DNA of 64,000 nucleotides, from assembly GCA_020912385.1 (NCBI GenBank), contig CP087216.1:310001-374000 (forward strand), written 5' to 3'. Position 1 is the first letter of the stretch. Each line of letters starts with the position of its first letter. Shown here one piece after another: positions 24,882 through 36,641 of this stretch. The position numbers were made by a program, and so were the translations under genes. Below the pieces are notes generated by a model. It worked only from the letters and a program-made list of their open reading frames with translations. It did no database searches and had not been told where the DNA came from. The DNA comes from Neofusicoccum parvum. Its lineage: Eukaryota > Ascomycota > Dothideomycetes > Botryosphaeriales > Botryosphaeriaceae.

Positions 24882-25288
24882 GGTGGGCGCGAATGTGCGG
24901 CGGAGGAGGCGGTCACTGTGCGGTCGAGCCTGGGACGGCGGGGGGATTTGTGGTGGTGGTGGTGCAAAGCGGGTGCCTGATGGAGTTTGTCGGTGATGAT
25001 GCGGCGTCGTCGGGGAGCGCAGTTGCCGAGCAGCAGATGACATCGTGCCTGGTGGCCCCTGCGCCGCCTTGGCATGTGTTTTGCTTTCCCGCGCGGAAGT
25101 CAACACCGCATGAGCTCGCCATCCGCCCGCCTCCACCGAACGCGTCGAGTCCACGCCGCGCGCTCCCTCCACTCTCCTTCGGTCGCGGCGTGCCATGGAC
25201 TGAACCCGACCCTCGCTATCCCCGACCCCCGTCCACCTTCCTCCGCAATCCGAAGCCGTCGAGCTACGAGCTCCAACACGCCGGCACC
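24882..25288. promoter_or_regulatory. Divergent promoter between Pep12 and Ndc1
   Basis: 407 bp between opposite start codons. No recognised factor site. Confidence 0.35.
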
Positions 25289-27388
25289 ATGGCGGCCAAG
25301 GCGCGTCCGTACAAGAACTTCATGACGCCTTTTCTGCACCGCCAGTTCGGCTACTTGATGGGCCTGACGCTGATTCTGTGCTACGGTATCGCATTATGGA
25401 TGGGTCCAATCAACAGCTGTGCGTCGCAGGCCTAGCAACCACCCGATGATCCAGCTACTGACGTGCCCCGCAGGGATCTGGGTGTGGTTCCTCGCAGGCG
25501 TCCGCGCACTGCTCCTCTTCATCGCCTTTCTCTTCGTTCTTTGCCTGTGCATGGCAAACGCTCATAGTGAGTCCCCGCGCCAATGGCCTGGACAACGGGC
25601 AGGGCTGACAGTCTCGCAGCTGGCGAACGAACAACATCATCGGAATTGCAGAGTTTCTGGGAATACCTCTACAGCTTTTCCACCATCAACACCTTCCTCT
25701 GGTACGGCGCCTCCGCATATTGGTATGCCGTAGTCTACATCTGGTCGCAGCCTGCTCGCGCGAACTTGGGCATCGTGGACCCGGGCAAGTGAGTGTTCCC
25801 CGGTCGATATAGCGCGGAAGGTAGCTAACAGTGGAATCTGCAGGACCTACGAGAGGGCGAAGCTCAACGAGCGCCCGCTCTACATTTACACCATGTTCTT
25901 GCAGCTCGCCGCTGCGCAAGCCGTCGTCCACCTCTACAGAGACTACGGCCGCCTCCGCATTCCCTTTTCGAGCCCATCTTCAGCAGAGGGCACGCCTCCT
26001 CGTTCGCGCCGTGTCGCCCTCAAAAAATGCCTCCTCCCCATGACCCACGATACATTTACCCGCATTGGCTTCTTCCTCATTTTCGGAAATGCTACATACT
26101 TCCTCTTCTTCCGGCACACGGCGTGGAAAGTCGGCTACCCTCTCGCAAGGATTAGCGATGCCACCATCTCAGGCTACAGACCGCGTCCTGGCTTCAATCC
26201 GTTCGAGCTTAGCGGGCGTATGGCGGTGGAGGGAGCTCTCTTGGTTTATCTGTGGGAGTGTACAAACGCGGCTATGACTATATATTTGTCTAAGGAGCCC
26301 GTCAAGAAGGATGCGGAACACAAGCCCAAACCAATCACTAGCGACTCGAAAGATCCCAACGGCAGCCTGCTGACTGGTCTGAGGGCGAAGAAGGACCTTC
26401 CAAGGGTAAGCTCTGCTTTGTTGCAAACCTCCACACCATTTCTAATTTTGATCTCTAGACCTTTGCATTCTGGGAGCTTGCTATAATATCCCAAAAATTT
26501 GAGGATCGCCGCAAGACCATCTACACGGAGCTGGACCGTCCAACCTTCAAGGAGATTCTCGACGCGTGCTTAGCTGAGATTACGGCCGTCAAGGCGCGCA
26601 TCGAATCCGTCAGCGCTCCCCCGCCGCCACCGCCGCCGACAGAGCTCGAACAGGCACGACAGCGGGCGAAGTTTGGATACTCAAACAGACCTCTCATTGC
26701 CGAACCTCTCAAGGACGACGACATCTTCGCTCCGGCCGACGCTCCGGACGGCCGCGCAGCGAAACACTTCCGCCGTGCCAAAGACTTCGCCAAGCAGCAT
26801 GGCAAGAGCCCAGGCCCGCACCCCTTCGCCCCGCTCGTCAACGAAGAGATCCCACGCCTCATCGAGAACACAGCGCAGAGACTCCCGCCCGCCACAGCCG
26901 TCCACGGCTGGTGCCAGCAGGCTCTGCGCTCCCCTGCGGGGGCACCCTTCCGCCAGACGTTTGCCCGCCGCGCCGCCGCCGTCATTTGCGGCTCGCCCCG
27001 CAGCCACGCCACGACGGTCGTCAACGCCATCACGGCCATCACGCAGCTCTCGCTCCGCAGCATCAAGGAGGACACGTACGGCGTCGTCAACCGCGACGTC
27101 GTGCTCGTCATCCGCGCGCTTGCCATGGTGTTGGCGTCCGTCGACCGCTTCGTCAAGCAGGACCTCGACGTGCACTGGACGGACGTCGCGTTCGACGCCA
27201 AGGAGAGCAGGCGCTACAAAAATCTGGGCGAGGTGGGCGAGGTGGCCAAGGCGCTGAAGCAGGGGTTGCAGGCTGTGCTGACGCAGTTCGAGATGTACCT
27301 GAGAGGTATGGAGATGAGCGAGAAGGAGATCAGGGAGGCGAGGGAGCTGTTGGCCGGGGTGAGGGTGGCGGGGGAGGAGGAGCAGTAG
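25289..27388 (+). CDS. NDC1: Transmembrane nucleoporin Ndc1
   Basis: Membrane anchor of the nuclear pore complex, also needed for spindle-pole-body insertion in yeasts. Five exons: 25289-25418, 25474-25566, 25620-25788, 25844-26405, 26459-27388, giving 627 residues. At least six hydrophobic segments lie in the first ~300 residues (e.g. YLMGLTLILCYGIALWMG, FLAGVRALLLFIAFLFVLCL, FSTINTFLWYGASAYWYAVV). They are followed by the Ndc1 hallmark around the last junction, FAFWELAIISQKFEDRRKTI, and a soluble C-terminal half of about 300 residues with a short poly-Pro run. The size and membrane/soluble layout match fungal Ndc1. All junction phases close. Confidence 0.9.
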
Positions 27389-28143
27389 GAGGGGATTTTT
27401 ACGGGATAGACGGAATTAAGGGTGGGTTTTGGTGGCAGGGTCGATTGCAAAAAGGAAGATTTTGGTGGAGTTATGAAGTGAAATCCAAATCGGATCAATG
27501 TTCCAAACTTGGGAAGATGGTGAATCTTTTGTCTGTCCGGCGGTCGGGTGGAAGGGCTGGTCGGTTGGCAAAGTGGATGAGTCCCCCTTAATTGATTAAG
27601 GGCCATTGGTATTGTGAGACGCTGAGGCGTTTTTGTTGGGTTAGAAGTGCTTTGGCATGACATATTGAAGCTATTGGATGCACCTTTCAACTCTCTGGGC
27701 GTGTTTAATGCCGATATACCACTCTGCATAACACCTTTGTGCTCCTTACTCCTCGTTTCTTTTCGCGCTACGTCCTGCAGGTCGAGGTCAATGCAAGTCG
27801 GAAGGTCCTGATGTGGAATACAAGAGCCCTCGTGTGATCCTCTATCACGTATGGGATATCACCCGCATGCTCTGACGCTGAACGTCTATACAGATCAACA
27901 GCCCCAAATGGGCGAGGAGACAGGCGCCACTTAATGGCATATCTTTCAGACACTCTAGAAGTTGCAACGCGCCGTGACATGAGAGAAATAAGGACGAAGC
28001 CACATCTTAAGCTGAAGTTCCTCGCCTTGCCTCCGCAGCTCTGCCGCACCTGCACCTGCACCTTCCCGCCTCTTCCCACAACGCAAACAGGGAAGCGCCA
28101 AAAAGAAAAAGATACACCCAGACACCACTCTCCGGAGCTTGTG
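27389..28143. other. Intergenic, 0.75 kb
   Basis: 3' flank of Ndc1 and 3' flank of the tRNA gene. AT-richer near 27400-27760. No coding signal. Confidence 0.5.
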
Positions 28144-28273
28144 CGACGCAGACAAGATTCGAACTTGCGCGGCCGAAGCCATGTGATATCGCAGCTAACT
28201 CGTTCCGTCTGCTTGTACAGATTGGGAAGAGCGCATTCGAGTCACACCCATTAACCAACTCTGGCACTGCGCC
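28144..28273 (-). tRNA. tRNA-Ser (anticodon CGA), with a 48-nt intron
   Basis: Folded by hand on the minus strand. The acceptor 5' strand GGCGCAG pairs with CTGCGTC near the 3' end, discriminator G. D-arm loop GAGTTGGTTAA. Anticodon stem TGTGA/TCACA. The anticodon loop is CT-CGA-A, interrupted one base after the anticodon by an intron at 28188-28235, then A. Long variable arm TGGC-TTCG-GCCG as in class II tRNAs. T-arm GCAAG-TTCGAAT-CTTGT. The anticodon CGA is at 28237-28239 on the complement. The mature length is 82 nt, normal for tRNA-Ser. Introns at this exact place are usual in fungal tRNA-Ser(CGA) genes. Confidence 0.93.
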
Positions 28274-29966
28274 TTTGATGAAGAGGGGGACAGGGCTCCG
28301 GGTATACATGGAAATGGCTTGGGATGGAGAGGAGGAAGAAGAAGGAGGTTGCAGTTTGCTGGACTGTTTGGGAGGGAGGGGGCATCGCCCAGCTGTTGCA
28401 GTTGCAGCAACCAGAACGGCATGCCAGTGCGAGTAACGCGGCCAAACCCCTTCCAAACGAACAAGCCTGGTTTAAATACGCTTAGTATTTGAGCGTCCTG
28501 CTGCAGAGTCTTCTGGTCCCTGTTGCTCCATAGCATTCACCGTGGGCAACGGCCTACAGTGGAACGACTACGGATCCGGGCCCCTGACTCCTAAGTTATA
28601 GCTATGGGGTGCACTTTGCTTTTTTCTTGGCTTCTGGATCGATCTCGATCGGGTAACTTTGCACCTTCGGCAGAGATGGAAGCTTTGTAACAAGTCAACT
28701 AAGATTGACATTGTGACAACCGCCACTCTCAAACGATACTGAAGGCCAACAGCGGAGAGTTATGGTGAAGAAAGCCGTTGATGCATATTGCGGTTCATCA
28801 AAGTATGCTATCAGCATAAGATGGTCTTGACAAAACTCACGTCAATCATTCCACCCAACTGCACATGACGCACGTGCAAAAAAGGGCATATAGTCGAGGC
28901 TAAGGTCATGTAAACTCACGAGGGCTGAACTTTGAATGGGGAAATTACAACGGCGAACACGGCAGCCCGTGGCAGGAGTGACAAGTCCATAAACAGTGGC
29001 TGAAGAGCATGCCATCTTCCAAAAATTCTCACAACTCACCAGATCTTCAGTACCATTCTGATGACAAAGAAAGGTCACTGTTCCTTCTTCAACACAACAT
29101 CTCACGCTTTCAGGGTTCGGGTGCGTCCCTCTTCGCTTACAGAGCTGATATTGGTTGAGATCATTGAACAAAAATGATGATGAGTAGCTTATCTACATCG
29201 CATTGACTATCACGGATGCGACCAGCCTCTGGGAAGCTTTGTTGTTAAGTACAATCTATACTTGCGGTGGCCTGTAGACGGCTCTTTCAAGTGAGGAATT
29301 CCGAGAAGGGGGTCTTATAAGAAAACTCCCTGCGGGACCACGCACGCACGAGCGGGCTGGAGGCGTCAGAGGTCCGAATCCACGTGACGGCCGCATACAG
29401 AATCAGTTGAACTGACCATAATTCTCAACCGCTTCGGCGAAAGGATCAGGGCTTCGCATCAAAAGAAGGCCGTTAATGAGGCGTCTTCGGACTTAAAGCC
29501 AGCCATCCAGATTAGCGTAGAAAGTGTTCTTGAAGCATTATTTACGATTGTCCCCATCCCCCATCTCAGTCTGCCCACCATCTCTGAGAAAACCTCTATC
29601 CGAAACCCATAGCTGAAATGTGTATATAACATAAACAAAGGCAAAGCAACTGAGAGATTGAAAGCAAACCCGCTAAGTGCTCTCACCACGCCCCCGTGCA
29701 GCAACGAATATGAAGAAGATGCGTCCAAGCCCGCGGTCTTTCCGCGCCCACGCCATTCCGTAATGCTATGCACCCCACTCCGTAGCCTCATTCGGGGATA
29801 AACGAAGACCGAAACACCGCTAGATGCAGTAGCCGATGTCCGCATGCCACTTCTATCTCATCTGCTTCCACGTCTCTTTTCGAGATCATCTTTGTCCCAA
29901 CAATTACCATTCCCTCCCGTCGGTTACTACCGCTCACTCACTTCAACTCCCCCGGCACTTTCCTTC
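28274..29966. other. Intergenic, 1.7 kb, relatively AT-rich
   Basis: Between the tRNA and the stop of the chromatin-type gene. A 128-codon ATG frame on the minus strand (29459-29845) has a hydrophobic middle but no motif and was not accepted. The pentamer-like repeat TTCCTTCCTACC-TTCCTACC lies at 29960-29980, overlapping the end of the next gene. Confidence 0.45.
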
Positions 29967-32900
29967 CTACCTTCCTACCTTCCACACCTTCTTCGCCCTA
30001 GGCAATGTACCGTCTAGCAGCATTGTCCCATCTCTAAAGGCAAGGCGCCCGTCATACAAGGTTGGGATCAGATTGGTCGGCAGATCCAGCAGCTCCTCCA
30101 ACGTGTCGAAGATCTCCGGCTTGCTCGGATCACTGGAGTCAATCAAGCCGTTAGTAGTTCGTGAGTGCGCTGTAGTCTCTGTTGCATCCCGCATGTCTGC
30201 GTCCCTGTTGTCAACCTCATAGAAGCGGAATTCGCGGCTGTTCGAATTGCCGTACCCGCTGCCTGGGCGGTTGAATGGAGGCGCCTTGTAAGCTTTCGGT
30301 AGAGGTCTGTCAACTTCGTTGTGCAGAGCATGCGGCGAGCGCTCCAGCCGTGCAAAGGCGAGACGCTGCGTAAATCTAGCCTTGCGGCTAGGACGAGCCT
30401 TGATCTCCGCAATCTTCGCGTCGCAATCCCAGAGGGTGTTGGCGGGGTCATATTCGGGTGCTGCGGCGAACAGGTCCTTGACGCTGTAGGGGGCATTCGC
30501 TTGTTCTTGTTGGAGTAAAGCGCGGATGGCTGCTTGCTCGTCGGGAGTTACGCCCGTGTGTTGCCTCTTCTCAGACCTGGCTTCACCTGGAGGAGCGCTG
30601 CGCTTGTCCTGTGACGGACGAGAGGTGCGCCTTGCTCCTGATACCTCATTGACTGGACTAGTCATAGATGGTGGTGTGAAGAGCTCCCGCTCCAAAGTTG
30701 GGTTGCTTGCCGGGATGGGCGCAGGTGAGGCAGATAAGGTCTCCATGAAATCCACCGTTTCCCACCCTTCACCTGCTGTAAGGGCTGGTTTGCGTGGCGT
30801 CCTCAATCGGTGAGGTATACCGGAGGATGTCACAAGATGTTGTTGGCTCGACAAGCTCGTGGGAGATTTCGTTCCGTGAGTGACATGTGACAGTGTGGGG
30901 TTGTCATCTTGGACCTGGCGTGAGGTACGAAGTATGCGTTCTCCAGGGTGATCCGAGCCGGCCGCAGTATCCTCAGCTTCCTGGATTGGCTGCTCCGAGC
31001 AAGAACTGAATGCTATCCCAATTTCCGGGCCACGTCCCTCCTTCAGATAAAGCAGCCAAGCGAAAGTGTCCATTTCGAAGTACAAATCTTGGATGATCCG
31101 ACGCCGCGTCTCCTCCGGATCGAGCTTTTCCTGCTGTGAGACGAACTCTGAGGTGAGAACGTCCCAGACAGTTGCTGGAACGTAGTCGCCGGATTCGTCG
31201 TCCTTTGGCCAGTAAGATTTGACATGCCGGCACTTCCACCAGTCTGCTGCCTCTTTGGTAACGAACCACTGCACGAGTACAGCGTACCCAGGTCCGTCAC
31301 GCCGCTGCCTGATTTCCTCAATTTGCGCCATGGTTTGCACCAACGGCTTGTGGGTGTAATCGGCAAACTTGAACCGGTTGGGAAGGGGCGCGTTGATGTA
31401 GTCGCCAACGCAGAATCTGATGCCATGTTTCTTGAAAGACTGCACGCTGGCAAGCTCTGTCCACTTTTCTATCGGGACGTCTTTGAAACCGGGTACAATG
31501 TCCCGACCGTCCGCATCGTAGGCCACTCTATGGCGCTTGATGAACATTTCCGTCTCGGCGGGGTGTACAGGCACCTTCGACATCTCCTTCTGCGGATGCG
31601 CTGCCCTCGAAGTTGATGGGTTGGCTGGATTGTGAGTAGTCTTGGCGGCGGCGTTGAGGTCTTTGCGGCGCGGCATCGTACCACCGCGTGTTGCCTGGAG
31701 AGATCGCTCTTTTCTCAGCCTATCACGGTGGCATCTGAGTTCTTCTTCATAGCCAGAGACAAAGCTGGACGCAAGCATCCATCGCGAGAGCTGTCTGGAG
31801 CCCTCCGTGACGGGATCGGCCTTGGGGAACTTTGCCTTCTGCTGACTCAAAGTAGCGGCTATGCTGCTTCTGTGGGTGGTGTTGTGGATGTCGTAGCCGT
31901 CCACATTGTCCACGATCCACTGATGGACCTGAGCTGCAGTCATGCGATGATCGCTCGCTTCTGCCAGGGCAAATCCAATCAGGTCTGGCCAGCTGAAACT
32001 TCCGGGTAACTTGGCAGGGGGCGCGGGGGCATCTCTAATGTCCTTAGAGCCATCAACCGACTGCACACCGGGCCCTGCATCGCAGCGCGTGTTCTTTGCA
32101 CCCGTGAGCCCGGTGGTAGGTGGAGCATCGTCTGGCCGCATGCCCGCGTCGTCATTGTTGATGTTTTCGTTGACAGGAGAGCAAGATTGGCGCACTAGCG
32201 GGCTCGCCTCGGAGCTCGGGCCTCCGCCAACGGCCTGCGCCGCATGGCCCGCCGCCTCCGCGCCGCCCACCTCGCGCGGCGCCTCCTCCAGTGGAGATGG
32301 TGCATTTTCTCCGGAAGCCTGCCGATGAGCGTTGAGGAGTGGAGAGATTGCTCTTTTCAACGCCATTTTCCTTGCTTTGTTGCGCAGCGCCGGTGGAGCC
32401 GAAGCCCAAGCCGGCTTCTCCCTCACGCTGGAGTCCGTGCCCTGCTGTAGGTGCTCAGCGTGTGCAGTCGAGTTGCCGGGCCGAGCAGCTTGTGCGCCTT
32501 GTAAGGTCTTCCTACTCGGCCCAGCAAGCTCGTCCGGCTGACGTGGTACATGCTGAAGCTTGCGCCGCCACACCTCCTCAGGCGTTTCAGGGATATGATG
32601 TCCCGTCTCATCATCGCCTCGTGTCGTGGCGTTCTTGTTCTTACAGCTCGCACTGGCGTTGTGTTAGATCTATCGGTGCTCGTATCAGGGAGAGGAGGAG
32701 ACCCACCAAACCGGCTCCTCTGTCTTTCCCAGCACAGAGAATATTGTCTTGCCGCACAGGCTGCAACGCACCAATGAATGACGCTTGGTAGACGAGGCAG
32801 TAGACTGTAGTTGCAGCACATCCGATTTGCCAAAGGACAGTGATTTACCATTAGAAACAGGCCGCGAAGTCCTTCCAGCCACCTGTGCATCCATCTCGCT

Positions 32901-35333
32901 TGCATGGCCACTCTGGGTGTTGAGACTTCTGGTGTTCGTTCCAGAAGACGTTACGGAAATGTCTAGAGATAAGTCTGGTATTTCTGGCATGAGATCCGGT
33001 TGCTGAGCATACGGTGGCAAAAAGTCATCTACATGACTAATAGACGAGTCCGGAGCCGGCCTATAGTCCGTAGTTTGCTGTGGACCTGTCGACTTTTGCT
33101 GATCCGACGAAGCGCCGTTAGTTGCTGCAGGCACCGAAAAGTGCGCACCCGATGTAGAGGACTTTTCCACATTTTGTTGACCGCCAAGCTCCAGTTCGTT
33201 TTGCTCTCCAGTATCGAATTGCATTTTGTGCAAAAGGTCAGTGGTTCCAGGAGTGAGTGCATTATAGTTATATGGCGTAGAGTGTTCATAACGCGTCGGC
33301 TTTGTCCCCGAGGAATGGTTGTGCGTCTTTGATGGCGTGGTACGGCCGTTCTGCAAGGAAAGTTAGCCTAAGCGCTCCTTTGGTAGCTAGGAAAACCCAT
33401 ACTGCAGCCTTATCCCGTAGTTGCAGATCGGTAATCCTATTCCGTAACCGCGGGTCTGAGACCTCAGTCTCCAACCCTGAGTCTCCCTTGACCACTTGCG
33501 GCTCGGGAGCTCTTGATTGGGGCAATTGGGCTGTCCCGAAAAGGGTTTGAGATGAAAGCTGGACTATTTCGCTTCCGAAATGAATATGCCCAGGGGGCTT
33601 CCTGACCGCATCGGGGGAGAATTCATGAAGACTTTTCGATTCAGAGGGTACATTCGGATCTCGTGGCTGATCGGAGGTGAGCTTTGGTCTCCTCTTCTTC
33701 TTGATACAGTAGTTACACTGCCATGTAGTCCTATGTTTGCGTCAATTATTCCTATCTTAGTAATATTTCTCAAAGGGCCTTACAGGTCTTCGCTCGGCCC
33801 TGGTGGAGGTTTCCGGCATTTCGAGTGATAATGTCTTGGGCAAGTGCTACAGCCAAATTTTGGATTGTAGGATGGGAAATGACCATTCTTGCAGTCTGCG
33901 CAGTGTGTTTTCACTCTCGTTGCGCTAGAGGAGATCTCCGATGGTGCAATAACGCTGGACATTGAGATTTCATCATCGGCCTTAGGCTGCAGATGTGAAG
34001 CCAACGGAGCGTCAGCCAAGGCGATTGGTCCATCGAATCGACTTTCGGGTTTTTGCAAAGGGAGATCTGGCTTTCTCTGTGTCTTCCCGCCCTCTTTTGA
34101 TGGCCGACGCTGTTGTGTCACATCTCCATGGCTACGAAGCTCCATGTGCAGCTTGTATTCGCCGAAGAATATCGTCCTGTTGTAGCGCTTATAGCACCTC
34201 TGTAGTTGCGCCAGCCGCCCCCGCTCGGTGTCTTCAGGGAACAAGTAATATCCACTCATGTCCGCCTTAATGGAGATGCCGTGTATTTCTCTGTTTATGA
34301 ATCGCTGCAGATGCGGTATCGTTGCTGTCAGGAACGGGAGGACTGAACTTGAGATGAAGATATGAGGCCTCTCCTTCAAATGAGTAAGGTCCCCCCGAGG
34401 TATAACATCCGGATTCTTTTCATCCAGCGCTGCACTGTAGACTTTCTGCTGCGTGCTGGGAGATTGCGGTGGCCGCGAGGGACGAACTTGATGTTTCGGT
34501 CCACGTGGAACCCCCGAGAAACCATGATTATCATTCGTGTCGCCCGCTTGATGCTTGTATCTGTCATCTCCATTGGACCTTTTCGACGCGAAACTTGAAT
34601 TTTCGTGCGGTCTTGCTGGAGATTCCGTTGCTGTGGACGTATTCATCTGCCGTAGCTGCTGCATAGGCTTTCTGGGCTGTTCAGGCCGGTCGTCGAGTCT
34701 TGAATTACCTACACCAGAGTGCACCTCTCGACCAGGTAGAGACGCTGGGGTCGGGGCGAATGCATCTCTAGCCTCTTGTCTTCCTTTAGCTGATGGCGAC
34801 ACAACATCCGGCGCATGCTGGGCATAGCTCGGCCTGTAAGTATCTCCATGCCCAAAGTCAGACGTATCTCCTCCCAGATGGCGTCTTTTGGACCATGGTG
34901 GAGGGACAGGCGAAGGGTCTCTCTGTCTCTTGAACATCGAGCCTCTCTTGTTTTGTGGCTCCGTTTGCTTCGTTGTATCAAGATCTCCTCCGGCACATTC
35001 GATGTCTTCAATGATCCAATCTTCCTTATTGCCCGCTGCATCGGATTGTCTTCTTTTGCGAAGTCTTTGCGCACAAGCAACTCTACACGCCGCCTCGAAA
35101 GCTTGAAAGTCTTCAATGTACCACGACTTCTTGAAGGATCTTTTCTGGAGCTCTTGGAGCTTCTCACTTTGCAGAATTTCACCCTCTGTGTCGAACAATT
35201 CTTCCACGCTTGTATTCGAGCCGGTTTTGTTGATGACGAACGTTGATGCCGTGCTATCACTGTTGTTGCAAATGATCCAGTAGGAGCCTGCACTGTCGAG
35301 ACCGAGAAGCGTTCTTTTAGAACGCTGGCTCAT
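29967..35333 (-). CDS. Multidomain chromatin-reader-like protein: PHD, C4 zinc finger, forkhead-like, BAH-like (1735 aa)
   Basis: Exons 33784-35333, 33403-33730, 32707-33350, 29967-32652; introns are 52-54 nt and all phases close. Residues 323-400 form a compact segment (PHIFISSSVLPFLTATIPHL ...) of unknown fold. The PHD finger is complete only after splicing: Cys478, Cys481, Cys495, Cys498, His503, Cys506, Trp520, Cys522, Cys525 (C4HC3). A second treble-clef-type finger also spans a junction: Cys822, Cys825, Cys841, Cys844. A winged-helix/forkhead-like segment lies at about 1058-1133 (SWPDLIGFALAEASDHRMTA, then a THRSSI recognition-helix-like stretch). A BAH-like segment lies at about 1250-1354 (FCVGDYINAPLP, AQIEEI, VLVQWF, TVWDVLTSEFV). 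The rest is Ser/Pro-rich and disordered. PHD and BAH modules read histone tails, so a nuclear silencing role is inferred. Whether it is related to BAH-PHD H3K27me3 readers such as Neurospora EPR-1 is untested. Confidence 0.78.
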
Positions 35334-36641
35334 AATACCGGGTACGATTCATGGCTTCATTAGCAGGTCGTGATTACGAGGATGATGAGCAGGTCTAGAA
35401 GGCCTTGATCCAATGCACCCAGTGTCCGATGCGAGCTCCCTAGGAACAGGTTCATAAGTTAGCTAAGTGTTTGGCCAACGAGTCTTCTGTGCTAGTGAAA
35501 GATGTCGTCTCAGATCTTTTCAGTTTTGTTAGATGATCATTTCGCGTCCACCGAGGCTTTGGATGTGATTGCCCGTCAACAACAAGCGCCTCGGCTACTC
35601 ATACAAACTTGCACGCCCATGAAAGCCAAGAATGTTTATGGTCTCCTGGAACCTGCAGGCGAAGAGCCAACGGTTCTCGGGTGTTTGCGACTGCCATTAG
35701 TTCAGGCCCATTGAGTCGAGACTCTTGAGACGGAACTCCAATAAGTCGCTCTTTCTGTTTGAGTTTGATGTTCTCTTCTAGAATCGGATCCGCATGCCAC
35801 AGTTGACATGCGGAGTCGGTGGAAGAGTCCATTCTAGGAACATCGAGACTGCAGCAGCGCGATGAGAGTGTCCTCGGCAGCGAATCGTCGAACAAACAAG
35901 TCCATCCAAAACCATCGGGCGGGCTTTGCGATCGGACCTTTTACCTAGACATCATCGACGAGGAAGAACTCGCTCTGCAGCCTGCACCAAAGGCTTACAA
36001 AAGCAAGGTGAAGGACAAAAAAGTAAGAAAAAGTCAAGCCTTACCTGCGGAGTGCTCGGTCGCCGGCAGAGCTTTGAAGTGTTTGCAAAGGCAGTGCTGG
36101 GACACTGACTCTCCAGGCGACCGAATTCAAGGGGCGCGGCGAGAGCGCGCGAAGTCACGCAGCACCAGCGGAACGATGCAGGCGACACTGAAAGAAGGGT
36201 CTCGCGGGAGAGTGTCATGGGGTCAACCAGACGACAGACGTGGGTGACCACTGACTAGCGTGACCGTGTGCCCGGAAGAAGGGACCAGGTATCGCAGGTG
36301 AAGGCAGCGGGCCCGCGAGCGAGGAAACGAAACAGCAGGAGCGCCTAAGTCTGTTGCGACGGGGGTCCCATGAGAGGCAGGGCGGCGAGTCGACAGGCAC
36401 GATCGCAGTGGGAGGGTGAGAGGAGGGCGGCAGGCGTCGACGCGCACGTACTCTGGCGAAGGCGCGCGCGGATCGCTGGGCGCTAGGCCCGGAGGGGGCA
36501 GGCGCGCCTGCTATCGATAACGGCGAGAGCATCGCAACGCCCTCGTGTCCGAGTCGTGGGGCTGCGTTGCGCCTATTATTATCCCCTCGTCTCAGGATCG
36601 CCCTCGCGCTTCGTGCTTTTGTCCTGGTCGCCGCCGCCGCG
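35334..36641. promoter_or_regulatory. Divergent upstream region between the chromatin-type gene and Cex1
   Basis: 1.3 kb between opposite start codons. It has some protein-like short frames on both strands (35502-35714 plus, 35819-36247 plus, 35599-35895 minus) that compete with each other and carry no motif. They may be upstream exons or UTR frames; nothing firm. Confidence 0.35.

Noticed and set aside
29350..29400. tRNA-like T-arm (GGTCCGAATCC)
   Set aside because: No matching acceptor stem or anticodon arm can be folded around it, and the T-loop lacks the TTC start.
29459..29845. 128-codon ATG frame, minus strand, with a hydrophobic stretch
   Set aside because: No motif, no upstream promoter evidence, lies directly 3' of a long gene; could be UTR. 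Not enough to call.
35502..36247. Two short plus-strand frames (70 and 142 codons) upstream of Cex1
   Set aside because: They compete with an equally good minus frame and cannot be joined by consistent splice sites to give a motif.
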